Assembly (NCBI GenBank): GCA_030141585.1
Contig: JAQIFP010000024.1
Span: 33,324-69,392 of the forward strand
DNA length: 36,069 bases
Direction of reading: 5' to 3'
DNA from: Ophryocystis elektroscirrha
Lineage: Eukaryota > Apicomplexa > Conoidasida > Neogregarinorida > Ophryocystidae
How positions within the stretch are numbered: position 1 is the stretch's first letter; the number at the start of each line of letters is the position of its first letter. Positions 9,883 through 22,464 of this stretch are shown one piece after another. The translations under genes and the position numbers were made by a program. The notes below the pieces were generated by a model. The model had not been told where the DNA came from, did not search any database, and was given only the letters and a program-made list of their open reading frames with translations.

Positions 9883-12800
9883 ATGAAAGTCGGATTTTGT
9901 GAAACTCCTATGTTTAATTTATCAATGAATTTGTGTGGTATTGCGTTGGTTGCGTACTATGCAGTTTTATTGGTATCTTTATCTTTTATATGGGAAGATG
10001 TGTACAAAATATTTGTCAGTTTGTTCCGTAGTATTCCCAAAATTATTAAACTATGCTTAAAAATATCAAAAAGAATAATTTATAGAATGAAATTATTAAG
10101 TAATATTAATTACAAATCTCCCAATAGACTGAAAAGTGATAGTTTCGGTTATGAACTAATCACTGATGTCATTGTACCAGAATCCACTAAAGTGTCTCTA
10201 GAAAACAATAAGGAAATATCTTCAGATAAGATCTTAATTAATCCAGATAGTGGTTATTGTGACTATTGTAGAAGCAACATATTTTGTCCTTTAAAAATAT
10301 ATAAATTAATTTATTCCTTGTATACCCATCTTTTCCAATCGTTAATTCTTTACTTGATTCTCATATGTGTGCTTATAATGTTCAACGTTGGAGACCATTC
10401 TCTAAATTACCAGTACATGTATATTCCGCACAGTTTTACTCTAATCTTACTGAACAGAGTATTATTTGATTCGATTTTATACTTTATTCTCAGAAAGAAA
10501 TGTAAAGATATTGCAGTAAGTTTTAATAGATGTATACATTATGGTAAATTGTATTTATAATATCAATAAATATTATTAATTATTACAATTATATTTTTTT
10601 ATTTTCTTACACTATTTATTTATTTATTATGTAGCGATTTGTGTAACAAACTTTTTATGTAATTCATAAGTTATGCTTTTATTATATAATAAGAAAAAAA
10701 GCATATATCTGTCATTTAAATAACATTCGTTATAAAAAAAGTACATAGTATACGTCAGTATGGTTTTCTGTATTTTACATATATACCTATATTGCTTAAT
10801 TAATAAAAGTTTATTATAACTATGATAGATATATAAATTGTATTTTAATATATTTAATATATTAATTGAAATATATTAGAAAATAATATTACTAATAAAA
10901 TTTCTAAACTATTCATTTTTTGTATAGTCAGATGCAATAAATGAGAACAGCATGTCTAAATTTGCTGATTCTGCACGGTTAGGAGTATTGGCATATAACA
11001 TAGTGATTTTGTGTTTACTATTAGCTGACATTGTTTTGATTATCGTAAATCAATTCGCAAAATCACAACAGTATAGTGCAAAATTCATTGTTTACTTTTG
11101 TCTAATAATGACGTTGGTTTTATTTCTTCCAATTTTATTCTCCGTTAAGGCATTTTTTTCTTTGACTCAAATTATAGAGATATGTCAAATTAGGAAGAAA
11201 TACATAAAAAAACCCACTAGTTTTTTTCTAAATGAGCTTAAAAGTATAATTGAATCACGAAAAGTTTCTAAACAAGCTGAACAAGTCAATCTTCTTAAAA
11301 TATTATCTAAAAGGAGTAATCAAAAATCGGTCAAATCTTTAACAAATCCTCCGGAATCAGACCAATCTAACCGTAGCTCATTGACGGAGATTCAAACCGC
11401 CCGATTGCATTCGTCATTAGAGGTTCCTAGAAATTCATTAGATTCCTTGAATATTTCTATTAGACAGCCGAGTACTTTGTTACCCTCGCTTATCAACACA
11501 GAAAGAGATACACCAATAGCACCCGTCATGAGAATTCGTTCACCTCTTCCTGAATCAATCATACCGAAAGGTTGTGGCTGCAAATGCTGCTCAGAAAACC
11601 AGACATATTCTTATGGAAACGTTTGTGGAATGAGTATATGTAGTGTATTTTCTAATTTATCATTTTCTTGGGTTACATATTTTATACGAAAAAGCAAATC
11701 TAAGATCATAGAATTTAGTGACTTGTACCCTTTACCGTCTACATTAAATGCAGTTTATATATATGACAGGTTCTTACCAGCCTTTCTAAAAAATTCTAGA
11801 AGTCTATTTAAATTTATATTTATATATTCGAAAAAAGAGTTTTTGCTTGCTGCTTTATTGAAGTTCATATACGATACATTGCAGCTATTGCTTACAGTTA
11901 TTATAAATAAAATAATCAAAACTTTGAACCAAGAAAACGACAAGATATATTTTTTTTCAAAGAGAGACGTAACTATAATTATGTTGATGGTTTTGGCCAT
12001 ATCAAAGCTTTTTCAAACAGTTTGCTTACATCAATATTTTAAGATTCAATATTTAATTGGATTCAATTTGCAATCTGGCTTAAATATTGCAATATACAAT
12101 AAATCCCTCAAACTTAACCTTTGTAATATAGTAAACATAAAAAATCAATTAATAAATAATTAAGTAAATTAAAAAATATAATATAAATAAATAAATAAAT
12201 ATAATATAAAAAAATAAATAATTAAATATAATATAAAATGAATAATTAAATATAATATAAAATAAATAAATATAATATAAATAAACAAATATTATATAAA
12301 TAAACAAATATTATATAANNNNNNNNNNNNNNNNNNNNNNNNNNNNNNNNNNNNNNNNNNNNNNNNNNNNNNNNNNNNNNNNNNNNNNNNNNNNNNNNNN
12401 NNNNNNNNNNNNNNNNNNTAAATAAATATAATATAAAAAAATAAATAATTAAATATAATATAAAATGAATAATTAAATATAATATAAAATAAATAAATAT
12501 AATATAAATAAACAAATATTATATAAATAAACAAATATTATATAAATAAACAAATATTATATAATATGAATACAAATAGATATGTATAGAATAAATATAA
12601 ATAAATAATTATTTTTTTATAAATAATTTTAATATCAATATATATTAATCAATTTTAATCCATAAACTAGTCATAAATCTAACATTACTATTAAATAGAG
12701 TAATTATAACGACGTATTAACTCAATTCTCTCTTATCATTGTATTCTTACTGATTAATTTATTATTTTATAATATAATTTGATTACTAATTTATTGTTTT

Positions 12801-15800
12801 CAGCTAATGATTCACAAACCGTACAAAAAGCTGACAATCACAATAAAAAAGGATGCTTTAAATCATGTAGACGCAAAACCAAGAATAAGCAAGGAAATTC
12901 TAATGATTTTGAGCATTCCACAGGAAATATAGTGAATTTAATGTCAATAGACACTTTAAGAATAGCTAATTCTATGCCATATATACAAATCTTATGGTCT
13001 GCAGTTTATCAAATCTTTTGTTCCTTGATTTTGTTGTATTTACAAATTCGTGAAGCACTGTTTGGCTGTATTGCAGTTATTATCGTTATATTTGTTTTTG
13101 CCGCAATACTTATTAAAAAAGTTAAACGCTTACAAGTTCAAATGACAAAAAAAACTGACAAACGTGTTCGAATGATAAATGAGTTTTTAAATGGCAACAG
13201 AATATGCAAAATGTATGGTTGGGAAGTTCCACTTTTGAAGAAAATATCTTCAATACGTGATGAAGAACTTTCACTACTGAAGAAACAGCAGCTTCACACG
13301 GTAAATTTGGTTCTGTAATTTAGAAATTGTGTAAATCTTATGAGTCCTAAAATATAAATATTTAATAACCTTTATTATATTTGTATAATACATATATATA
13401 TATCTATAGTGTATATTTGATAGCTATATATTACATTATTAAGCTTGCTTATATTATTATTAATATTGATTCTGTTAAATCTCTAAGCTCCTGATTACAG
13501 AACTTACAATACTTACTATGGCGTTCAGTTTCTATAGTTATCTCAATAGTTGCTTTTGGTCTTTACGTAAAGCTGGGATATAAACTGACACCGGACGTTG
13601 CATTTACTACTCTTTCTTTGATTGATATAATTCGGTTTCCATTAAATGTATTGCCAAGCACAGTTTCGACAACGACATTTGCTAGTGTTGCTAGTAGTAG
13701 AATTGAGGTATTTGCTAAATTGATTTTATTATTTTAAAGGCATTTTTAAAACTTCCAGAAATAAAAAGTAAGGTTATAAGAAAAAATACTGGTGACCCCA
13801 GAATAACGGCAATTGTAAGTTTTTATATATTTTACTTCACTTGTTAATAGTACCTAACTTCTATATGGCCGAACAAATCACTTGTGCTCAATAATGTTAG
13901 CTTCAAATGTTTGCCCGGATCTATTACAGCGATTATCGGAAAAACAGGCGCTGGAAAGACTGGTCTACTTAAAACAATACTAGGAGAATTAGAGATCTGT
14001 GATACTACTGTTGACGGAAATTTAATAAGCAGTCTTTTAGTTGACGGACGTATAGCATATACTGCACAGGTCAGTTCAAATATATTTATTAACTTATCAA
14101 TCAATTTATTAAATTATTCATTAATCTATTTATTAATTTATTTATTAATTTATTTATTGATTTATTTATCAATTTATCCAATTTTTTTGATTTTTTTAAT
14201 TTATAAGAGTTAACATAGTGATTAGTGAGTTTCAAATATATATTTAATATGTAAATTTGTAAAAATTGTGAAAGCTTTAATTAAATACTCAAAGTAATGT
14301 TCAATTTTCATTTATAATTAAACAAATATTATTAATAGAAATTAATTTAAACTGTTTAAATTTTTAATGAACTTATTAAGCCAGCTATTACAATAAATAA
14401 AAATTCAGAGCGCCTGGATTCAAAATAATACAGTTGAAAAAAACATAACTTTTGGACGACCGTATCAAAAAGACTGGTATCTTGATGTAATTAACGCATG
14501 TGCACTGAAGTAATTTTCATTTAGCCTATTTAACTGTTTAATAGAGACGACTTTAAGATTTTACCTCAAAATGATCAAACAGAAATTGGTGAAAAAGGGG
14601 TAAATCTTAGTGGTGGTCAAAAACAACGCATAGCTTTGGCCAGAGCAACTTACAGAGCTAAGGAGTTTCCCAATGATTCCGAGCTAATAGCGGACATATT
14701 TGTTTTAGATGATTGTCTATCAGCAGTAGATATAAATGTCGCTAATCACATATTCAAAAACTGCATTGTTGATATTCTAAAAGCAAGAAATAAAATCGTT
14801 ATAATGGCAACTCATAAAATTGATATATTAAGTCGCGTAGATACTGTAAGATCAAGAAGCAACTTTATAGTTTTTTTAAGGTTATATTTATGAACGAAAT
14901 GTGTGAAAGTAAAAGTGGATCATCAGTGATTTTTGTTGGTCCTCCAAGCGAACTTTTCAAGCTTCCCGAATACATCGAGTTTACTAAAAGTCACAAAGAA
15001 AAATTACCCAAGCCTGCAAAATCTTTAGACATGGTTATCAGTTCGGATGCTGAAAATTTTACTATAAATCAAAAAAGACATTCTTCTATTATTTCACTTT
15101 CCTCTAAAAAGTAAAAAAAAAAATACTTAATCTATTAAAAATATACACATAAAATTCATATATCAAACATACTATATATATATATATATATAAAGTATAT
15201 ATATAGTATATACATATAGTATGTTTGATATATGAAGTTTATATATTTATATATATATAAAATGTATTTAATACTGGGTTTTCTGAGTATCAGCTATCCT
15301 CAAAACTCAGTTTGAAGATAATAATTTACGTATATTGTAATTAAATTAAAGAATAGGTAGTATACACGTATAAAACTTGATAATTAGTTTTTAAAGACGT
15401 AAATATCAACTAGTTTAAATATATTACGTTTTTAAGTTTATTTGAAAGACATAATTTACAAATTATTTTTGTTTTAGTTCTGACGAAGTGGTTCCTTTAA
15501 TAAAAGAAGAGATTGTTTCTATTGATTCAATAAAATTTCACGTTTTTTTAAGTTATTGTAATGGATCGGGAGGTTTTATCATTGTTTCAATAATTATCTT
15601 TATATTATTATCAAGCTACGCCACAATAGTAGTTAATCGAATATTCTTAGCAGCAGCTACCAACTCTATATCAACTGATCCAGAAAACTCAAATGAAATC
15701 TTTCATAGTTTTTTCCGTATATATATATTATTAGGTGTATTGCAAGTTGTATTATTTTTGATCGCAAGTATTTCGCATAGTTTATCAGCTATTAAAGCTT

Positions 15801-16472
15801 CAAGATTTTTCCATGGAAAAATGCTAAGAAGAATATTAAGAGCTCCTTTATCTTATTTTGAATCCACTCCTACTGGGCGTCTATTGAATCGTTTTTCCCG
15901 TGATATGAATATTATAGATACAGTTCTACCGATTAATATATTCTCCTATTTAAATACACTCTTTGCCGTTTTAGAAATTATTGTTACGATAATATATTTT
16001 TTACCATGGTTTGTTGCATTTTGTATCCCCATTTCAATATTTTATCTTTCCGTTCAAAAAATATTTCTACCTTGTACACGTCAACTCCAGAGGATGCAAA
16101 ATGTACTAGCTTCACCAGTTCTAAATCATTTCTCGGAAACTTTAAATGGTGCAACAACTATTCGTGCTTTTCAGGAAGAACAAAGATTTATGGAAACAAA
16201 TAATGAAAATCAGGAGCTAATACAAAGAGCAAACTTTTTATCTATTGTAACAAATAGATGGCTTGGAATGCGACTTGAAACCGTTGGAATACTTATAGTT
16301 GCAATCAGTACAAATCTCAGTGTCTATTCTATATTTTCAAATCCCAGTGCTACAAACTTTGTCGGTTTCTATTCTATTTTATCTTACGTTACTTCTGTTA
16401 CTCAAACTTTAAATTGGATGGTTAGGATGGCAAGGTAATATTTTTTTGCGCTTTAGATTAATTTTTAATAAA

Positions 16473-16506
<34 letters not shown>

Positions 16507-17948
16507 TTCTTTAATATATTAAAAAAGTACAATAATAAAGTTATATAAATTATAATATATTTTTATATTTACATAAGCATAGTAATCAAATTGTGTATAC
16601 AGGAAATTGTGTATATAAAATATTTTAATTGATTAAATTAATTTGTTACTAATGAATCAAGAATGATGGCATTGTTTATTATTTTTTTAGTGATACTCAA
16701 AGCAATATTGTGTCTGTTGAAAGAGTTCAAAATCTTATTGATGAAACACCGCTTGAAGCTTCTTTATATCTCAAGGATGCCGACCCAGAAAAAGAAACTT
16801 TTAAAAACGGTAGAATCCAATTTGTCAATTACTGCCTTCGATACCGTCCATCTCTTCCGTTAGTCTTGAATAACATTAGTTGCGTCATCGAGGCAACTGA
16901 AAGGGTAATTTTATTTACAATAGTTATAGAAAATAATTATATTTTTTATGATAATAATTTAAATCAATTACAGGTTATTGTTAGACTTATGATACTCCAT
17001 GAAAATAACTAACTATATAATACAGAATGATTAATTAATGACGCTTATATAGGGAAAAAAATTAAAAATTAGTTCTTAAAACTATAAGCAATGTTATACG
17101 TCTTTATAACTGAAAAAATTGTAGATTGGATTAGTTGGAAGAACTGGAGCTGGAAAATCTTCAATTATGCTTGCTTTACTCCGATTAATTGAAGCTGATA
17201 GTGGTCAAATTATCATTGATGATATTGATATTGCAACCATGGGATTAAACAGTTTGCGTACTCAAATATCAATTATCCCTCAAGATTCCGTCTTGTTTAG
17301 TGGAACTCTTCGATTTAATTTAGATCCTTTTGCTCCTCCTAATTGTTCCTCATTTAAGCTGCCATATGTTCTCGAAAACTATTTTAATACTCATTTTGCT
17401 AACGGATTGGATCAATATATAACAGAAGAAGGAAAAAATTTATCACTTGGGCAAAAACAGCTTATATGTCTTGCTCGAGCCTTTATTCGGAAATCAAAAG
17501 TGCTCCTATTAGATGAAGCAACATCATCTTTAGATGTATACACGGATCAACTGATACAAAATACAATTCGTACTGAATTCACCAACTGCACAATTATAAC
17601 TATTGCTCATAGAATAGAAACTGTTCTTGATTACGATAAGGTAAGAGAATAATATATTATCCATAAGTATTGATTATTCGTAACAATTGAGTATTCCAAT
17701 AAAGAAGAAAAATTACTTCTATATTTGAATTTCAATTAGTTAAATAGTACTATATGTGGGTTTTGATGCTGGTAAATTTTACATATTATAAATTTATTTC
17801 AATATATGGAAAGTAAAACTAATAAGTTTTTGTCTTACAGATTATGGTACTAGATCAAGGAAGGCTGATTGAATTTGATTCACCAGTTAAATTGTTACAA
17901 AACCCCAATAATATTTTTACCCAGTTATATAAACAGCATAAATTATAA
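9883..17948 (+). CDS. ABCC/MRP-type full ABC transporter, 1750 aa
   Basis: Thirteen exons: 9883-10515, 10928-12122, 12804-13300, 13501-13707, 13740-13814, 13851-14069, 14409-14509, 14545-14845, 14881-15110, 15478-16434, 16691-16904, 17125-17640, 17841-17948; total 5253 nt. Five N-terminal helices (about residues 14-37, 150-168, 183-203, 230-252, 263-283) form a TMD0, with an unusually long loop at 41-140. TMD1 follows. NBD1 has Walker A GKTGAGKT (about 899-906), signature LSGGQ (997-1001) and Walker B ending VLDD, so the catalytic Glu is Asp, as usual for ABCC NBD1. TMD2 contains [18 protein letters not shown]2 has [19 protein letters not shown] and an AHR His-loop. Such pumps export organic anions and glutathione conjugates; the substrate here is unknown. 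Twelve residues ([12 protein letters not shown]) are inserted between signature and Walker B of NBD1. Intron 2 contains an assembly gap. Confidence 0.95.
12192..12545. repeat. 127-bp direct copies flanking the N gap
   Basis: Bases 12192-12318, just before the gap, are repeated base for base at 12419-12545, just after it. Both are A/T-only apart from a few G and C, and carry internal repeats such as aataattaaatataatataa and ataaacaaatattatata. This is either a tandem repeat too long for the assembler or the same sequence placed on both sides of an artificial gap. Confidence 0.9.
12319..12418. other. Assembly gap (100 N) within an ABC transporter intron
   Basis: Exactly 100 N bases lie in intron 2 of the transporter (12123-12803). 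A round number is normally a placeholder of unknown true size. Coding sequence on both sides joins in phase, so no exon need be missing. Confidence 0.95.
15155..15236. repeat. Perfect 23-bp inverted repeat around a TA run (intron hairpin)
   Basis: Arm 15155-15177 begins ttcatatatcaaacatacta and is the exact reverse complement of 15214-15236. The 36 bp between them is TA-rich. It lies in the transporter intron 15111-15477. It could form a strong hairpin or cruciform, or be the remnant of a small inverted-repeat element; no target-site duplication is clear. Confidence 0.75.
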
Positions 17949-18422
17949 CTGAATAAAAAAAAAAAAGGTATAAAATTTTGACATTACAAAAGGTTAAATA
18001 AAGTTTTTCGCTTTTAATATTTAGATGAAGTTAAATAACTTCACCTAAAATGTTTAATAATTCACCCATCCTTAATATCTAAAGACCATTTAAAAAAGTA
18101 TTTTTTTTACCATTCTTGTTTGAATTACTAGCATTTCTGCTATTTTACGGACTCTCAATTGGTCATCCTATTATAATTTATTACAGAAATTAAGTTACTG
18201 TTGTATTGTCGTTATTTAAACTTCCATAACATGTAATTACGCAAACCAAATAAAATGTTGCCAGGATTTTGTATAATTTCACAAATTTCATATTATTTTT
18301 TGTTTTTGTTTGCTCTAACGACAACTAAAGATTGAGTAACTTAAAATTACACGTTTTGCATAATGAAATGTTTTTTTTTTTTACTAACGAAAATATACAA
18401 TTATAATTTAACAATAAATGTA
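17949..18422. other. Convergent intergenic region, ABC transporter and pinin
   Basis: This 474 bp AT-rich stretch lies between two gene 3' ends. It holds poly-A and poly-T runs suitable for 3' ends of both transcripts. No coding exon is visible. Confidence 0.5.
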
Positions 18423-19668
18423 TCATGTTTGTTCTTGAATAACTTCTTTTTTCTCTTCTTCCTTATCTTGTCCCTATAAAAAATTTATTTCAAATATTTT
18501 AAATTACTTTTTTGGAATCCAAGTTGTTGTTATTTTGAAGTTGATCATCTTCTTCGTCGTCATCTGAATCATCATTGACTAAATCGGGATGAACTGTTGC
18601 AGGGGGAAATATGGTGTCTTCTGTAAGCTTTTTTTCAGGGCTTTTGGTTTCAGGCAAGATGGCATCTAATTCGGCTTGAGTCAGAGCAGGCCAAGATTGT
18701 TCGTCCATTTTAGAAAACTTGTCATTAAGACTTTCTAGCTTTTTCTAAGAAACAACATTAAATAAAAATGGATTTACTTCAATCTCTTCCGCAGTGGCTT
18801 CACGCAAACTAATAATTACATCATTTTCTTTCACAGGTAACCAAAAAATCATGGGGGATGCACTGAACAAAATTATATATAAAAAAAGCCAGATAGTATA
18901 TGAAATACACGTAAAAGGGTTATTTGGTTAAAAGTCAAAATATTATTATATATAAAATTACTTTGTATGTATAAAATTCTTCATAACGGTAAACTGATTT
19001 CTTAGACTTAATAGCTATACAAGAAATTAGTTAAATTGTTCATGATACCAGTATTTGGGTTTCTTTTTGACGTAATTCTTGCTGCAGTTCTTTCATTCTT
19101 TGAATATCTTTTTTTTGACGTTCCTAGAGATAAACACCATTATTTGATAAGCGTTCTTTAAATAATTTATTTGCAAAACTTTCTTTGTACAAAATTAGCT
19201 ATAAATCAGATACCACTATCCACACAAAACAATCCATACAAGACTACATTAATACAGAAATATTCTTTAAGCGATTTACACCTTGATTCTTATTATTACA
19301 AATATTATTATTAATATTATTAATTTCAAAAATTACCAGGAAATCACGTTTTCTTAACTCTGCAAGGTTTTTTCGTTCCAATTTCAATAAATGATCAACA
19401 TGCTCGGTAGCAACTTTTTGAAGCTCATGCTGAAAAATAAAGTTGTTATAAGACAATGATAATATAAGGTATTAAATATTAATAAATACGCTGATGTTCA
19501 AAGTTATCAGTAAAAGTAGTTAAAAACTAACGTTAATAACACCCATTTAAATAATTGGATTTATTTAAATAGTTTACACTAAGAAATTTATTCAATCAAA
19601 ACAGTAATAAATTCATGTATATATAGTGAAGAGTAATTATAGTATACATGTATCTATTTAAAATATAC

Positions 19669-19702
<34 letters not shown>

Positions 19703-20719
19703 TAATAATATATGTATTGATATATTTATAAATCTTATTCGTTACAAAAAGCTATATGACAAAAGGTCATATGTATAAATTATCAACTGCTAAAATTTAC
19801 CGGTCGTTGGGTTTTTTCCATATCAAGGCGAGTTTTTGCTTTTTTCAAGTGACCCAAAAGGGATCCAAATAAATTTTTAGTACGTTTAACAGTGGAATCA
19901 TCAAGTGATATTTTTGGCTATTAAAATTAGAAAAGGAAAAATCTTACGCGTTTTTCAACTGGAAAGTTTGTTTCTTTTGGGATAACAAGTTCATCACGGT
20001 TACCAGTCTGGAAAGCAATTTTTCGAGATATATATATATGGGCTAGAATACTACACTTAAATAAACCATTCACATATTTTTGAAAAACAAATGCCTTATT
20101 CTTACATATCTACATAAATTGCCAGCAGTGACTAGTTTATGCATTTTTGTATGTAAAAAATAATATATATCACGAAAAGTAAGAATACATATATAGACAC
20201 AGTAACAGAAATTTACATAAACTTGAACATACTATACAAATTTGCATACAATTGCAAAAGAAGTTTAAAAAATCTATCATCTAAGTATGCAGCAAGATTC
20301 TAAATTTGACAAATGTAACTATTCAATATATAATTAATATTGCTAAGTAATAATTGTATTAAACTAAAACGAATCATTTGTATATATAGTAATGGGGAGT
20401 ACCGGTTCTGTCATGGAAATGTCATTATTCATCTTCATTAACGGCTACTAGTATAGAATACGTGAATATATTTACTTGACGCGGTCTTTTTGAATCGCGA
20501 CGAGCATTTCCTGGAAGATTGTTCCGTCCTAAAGTGTAATATGCATTGTTTATTATATAAAACTGCCATTATTTGAATAAAGTACAACTTTAACTGTTAA
20601 ATACCTTTAAAATCATGGTTTCCTAGGCGTGATTGTAGTTCACGTCTTTCTTTAACTAAAGCTCTAATAGAATTTTGCAGTGAGCTAATATCATGAGGCT
20701 TTGGAGTATCTAATTGCAT
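18423..20719 (-). CDS. PNN: Pinin/SDK/memA-domain splicing protein
   Basis: Ten exons: 20605-20719, 20476-20528, 19948-20007, 19801-19917, 19337-19429, 19049-19123, 18962-19014, 18778-18862, 18508-18744, 18423-18473; 939 nt, 312 aa. The N-terminus has a short helix (SLQNSIRALVKERRELQSRL). The pinin core begins at TKNLFGSLLGHLKKAK, matching the family's RRMFGLLMGTLQKFK. A long charged coiled coil follows (HVDHLLKLERKNLAELRKRD), then FIHTNASPMIFWLPVK, the counterpart of the family's TKTKPHLFYI. The C-terminus is acidic (DDSDDDEEDD). Pinin is a nuclear speckle protein of the exon-junction/ASAP-PSAP network; human pinin is longer because of an RS tail absent here. Four introns are 30-34 bp. The 5' end lies 75 bp after the stop of the light-chain gene on the same strand. 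Confidence 0.88.
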
Positions 20720-20794
20720 AGATGTATTATAAGCGAATAAGTTTTTGAAAAATAAAGATTTGTAAAAAAATAATAGAGAAAAGGAAAGGTATGC

Positions 20795-22030
20795 TTAGGA
20801 CTGCAGCATTCTGAAAAAAAACGTTATATAAATATTTGTTTGATTTTATTCCGTTTATCACATAAAATGATGCTGTTTACTATTCTATATATATACGAAT
20901 AATTCAAATTGTTTTCACATATATAATATTCAACGATGTTTGAACTTTACTGAAATATAATCAGTTGGCAAAACCATTAACAAGCTCGCTATACTTACAA
21001 ATTACAGAAATCCCTATAGTTAACTGTATTGTTTTTAACAGGAGTCATCTTTATAATGGCATCCAATTCCTTGGCTGTCAATTTGTCACCATAATGAGTT
21101 AAAATATGTTTAAATTGCTGCAAAGTAATACTGTTATTTCCCTACGTGGTCAATTATTAATCAATGCTTATTATTACATATGAATCATATTGCTGAAAAA
21201 TTGGAATCATTTTTTCCACAGTGTTGTAATTATTATCAATTGTAGATAACCATGACGAAAATGACTGCAACGTCAACGTATTCGGGAGTCTATCAATTTC
21301 TTGTTGGGATACGGCTATTTTCTGATCATAAAATAAATTAGATGTAACAATCATGTTTCAGACTTCAAAATAATACAAGTCTTGTATATTTCTTTTGATA
21401 GGTCATTTATAAATAAGAATATTGTTACTATAATCTATAATGTATATAGCTTTGCAATTTACAGATTAATAAATAACTTTTCTAAGGCTTGACATAAGAC
21501 AGCCAAATAGCGTTTATTATTATGTCTCAAATATATATATATATATATATATATGCATATAATATTATATAAATACATATAATATGGAAATTCATTAAAG
21601 AGACCACATTTAAATTACATTTCGTTAATTTATTATTATACTCAATACACAATTGTATTATAAAGAATATTTGTTGATGTATTAATACCATATTATGAGC
21701 AATCTGAACAGCTTCTTTTTTTGTGACTTGACTTCGACCTTTCTGCATAAATTGCTATTTTGAAAGGAATATACCGAAACGTTTTGAAAAGCAGAAGTGA
21801 TTTCCTCGTTATTAGGCTGGGACAAATAAGACTATGGATTATAATGTCATTCATTGACGCTATTTTACCTTACTTTCTATCGATGAAGTTACAGATTCCG
21901 AACTTATACTACTTGTTTCTGTTACTGTTTCATACTCTGATATAGTTTTGCAATCTTCATCAGCGTAACCTACGACTACAACACTATAGTCGTAGTTTTC
22001 GAAAGGTAGATTACAAATTTTGGACAGCAT
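20795..22030 (-). CDS. MTIP/MLC1-like myosin light chain
   Basis: Exons are 21869-22030, 21689-21754, 21178-21321, 20999-21141 and 20795-20810; 531 nt, 176 aa. The N-terminus (MLSKICNLPFENYDYSVVVV) has an early Cys followed by NLP, then an acidic Ser/Glu/Thr stretch (SISSESVTSSIES). The C-terminal two thirds is a degenerate calmodulin fold: YNTVEKMIPIFQQYD, SITLQQFKHILTHYGDKL, TVNYRDFCNLML. No EF-hand loop keeps a full calcium-binding set. This layout matches MTIP/MLC1, the apicomplexan light chain that anchors myosin A to the inner membrane complex for gliding. A divergent essential light chain or centrin is the alternative. The last exon encodes only four codons and the stop; without that splice the protein would end at TTG TAA, four residues shorter. 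One intron (21142-21177) is 36 bp. Confidence 0.75.
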
Positions 22031-22464
22031 ATTTTTTTGACAACGGTATCAATATTACAATAATAAATTCATTTATTTAAATCGATAAAATTCGAGTAAA
22101 TTCAGCCATTTTCTATTCAATTATATAGTTATACATAGTTCAATAGTTAGTTTTCTATATTATTCAGATATATCATGAAATTATATTTAAATTTGATCGA
22201 GCAATGTATTTATTAATTGTCCATTTAAATTGACTCAGAACAAATATATTCAAAAATATAATTTAGTTGACCATAAATGACAACTTTAAATATTTTCTTT
22301 ATTAGAAGAAATACGTATCAATTATAAATTTTTAGAAAAACATGTCAAAAAATTATAAAATAATTTTTTTTTTGTGATCAAGTTATTTTGTTTGAATATT
22401 TATGATGTTTTTTGGTTTGAGCCAAATAAAATAAAAAAAAAATGTCTTGAGTTACAATTAAACC
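22031..22464. other. Intergenic region upstream of the light chain
   Basis: These 434 bp are AT-rich and hold the presumed light-chain promoter and the 3' end of the Cys-rich candidate. Nothing coding is visible. Confidence 0.5.

Noticed and set aside
12246..12534. Open frames running through the N gap
   Set aside because: They exist only because N codons are not stops; the flanks are A/T intron repeats.
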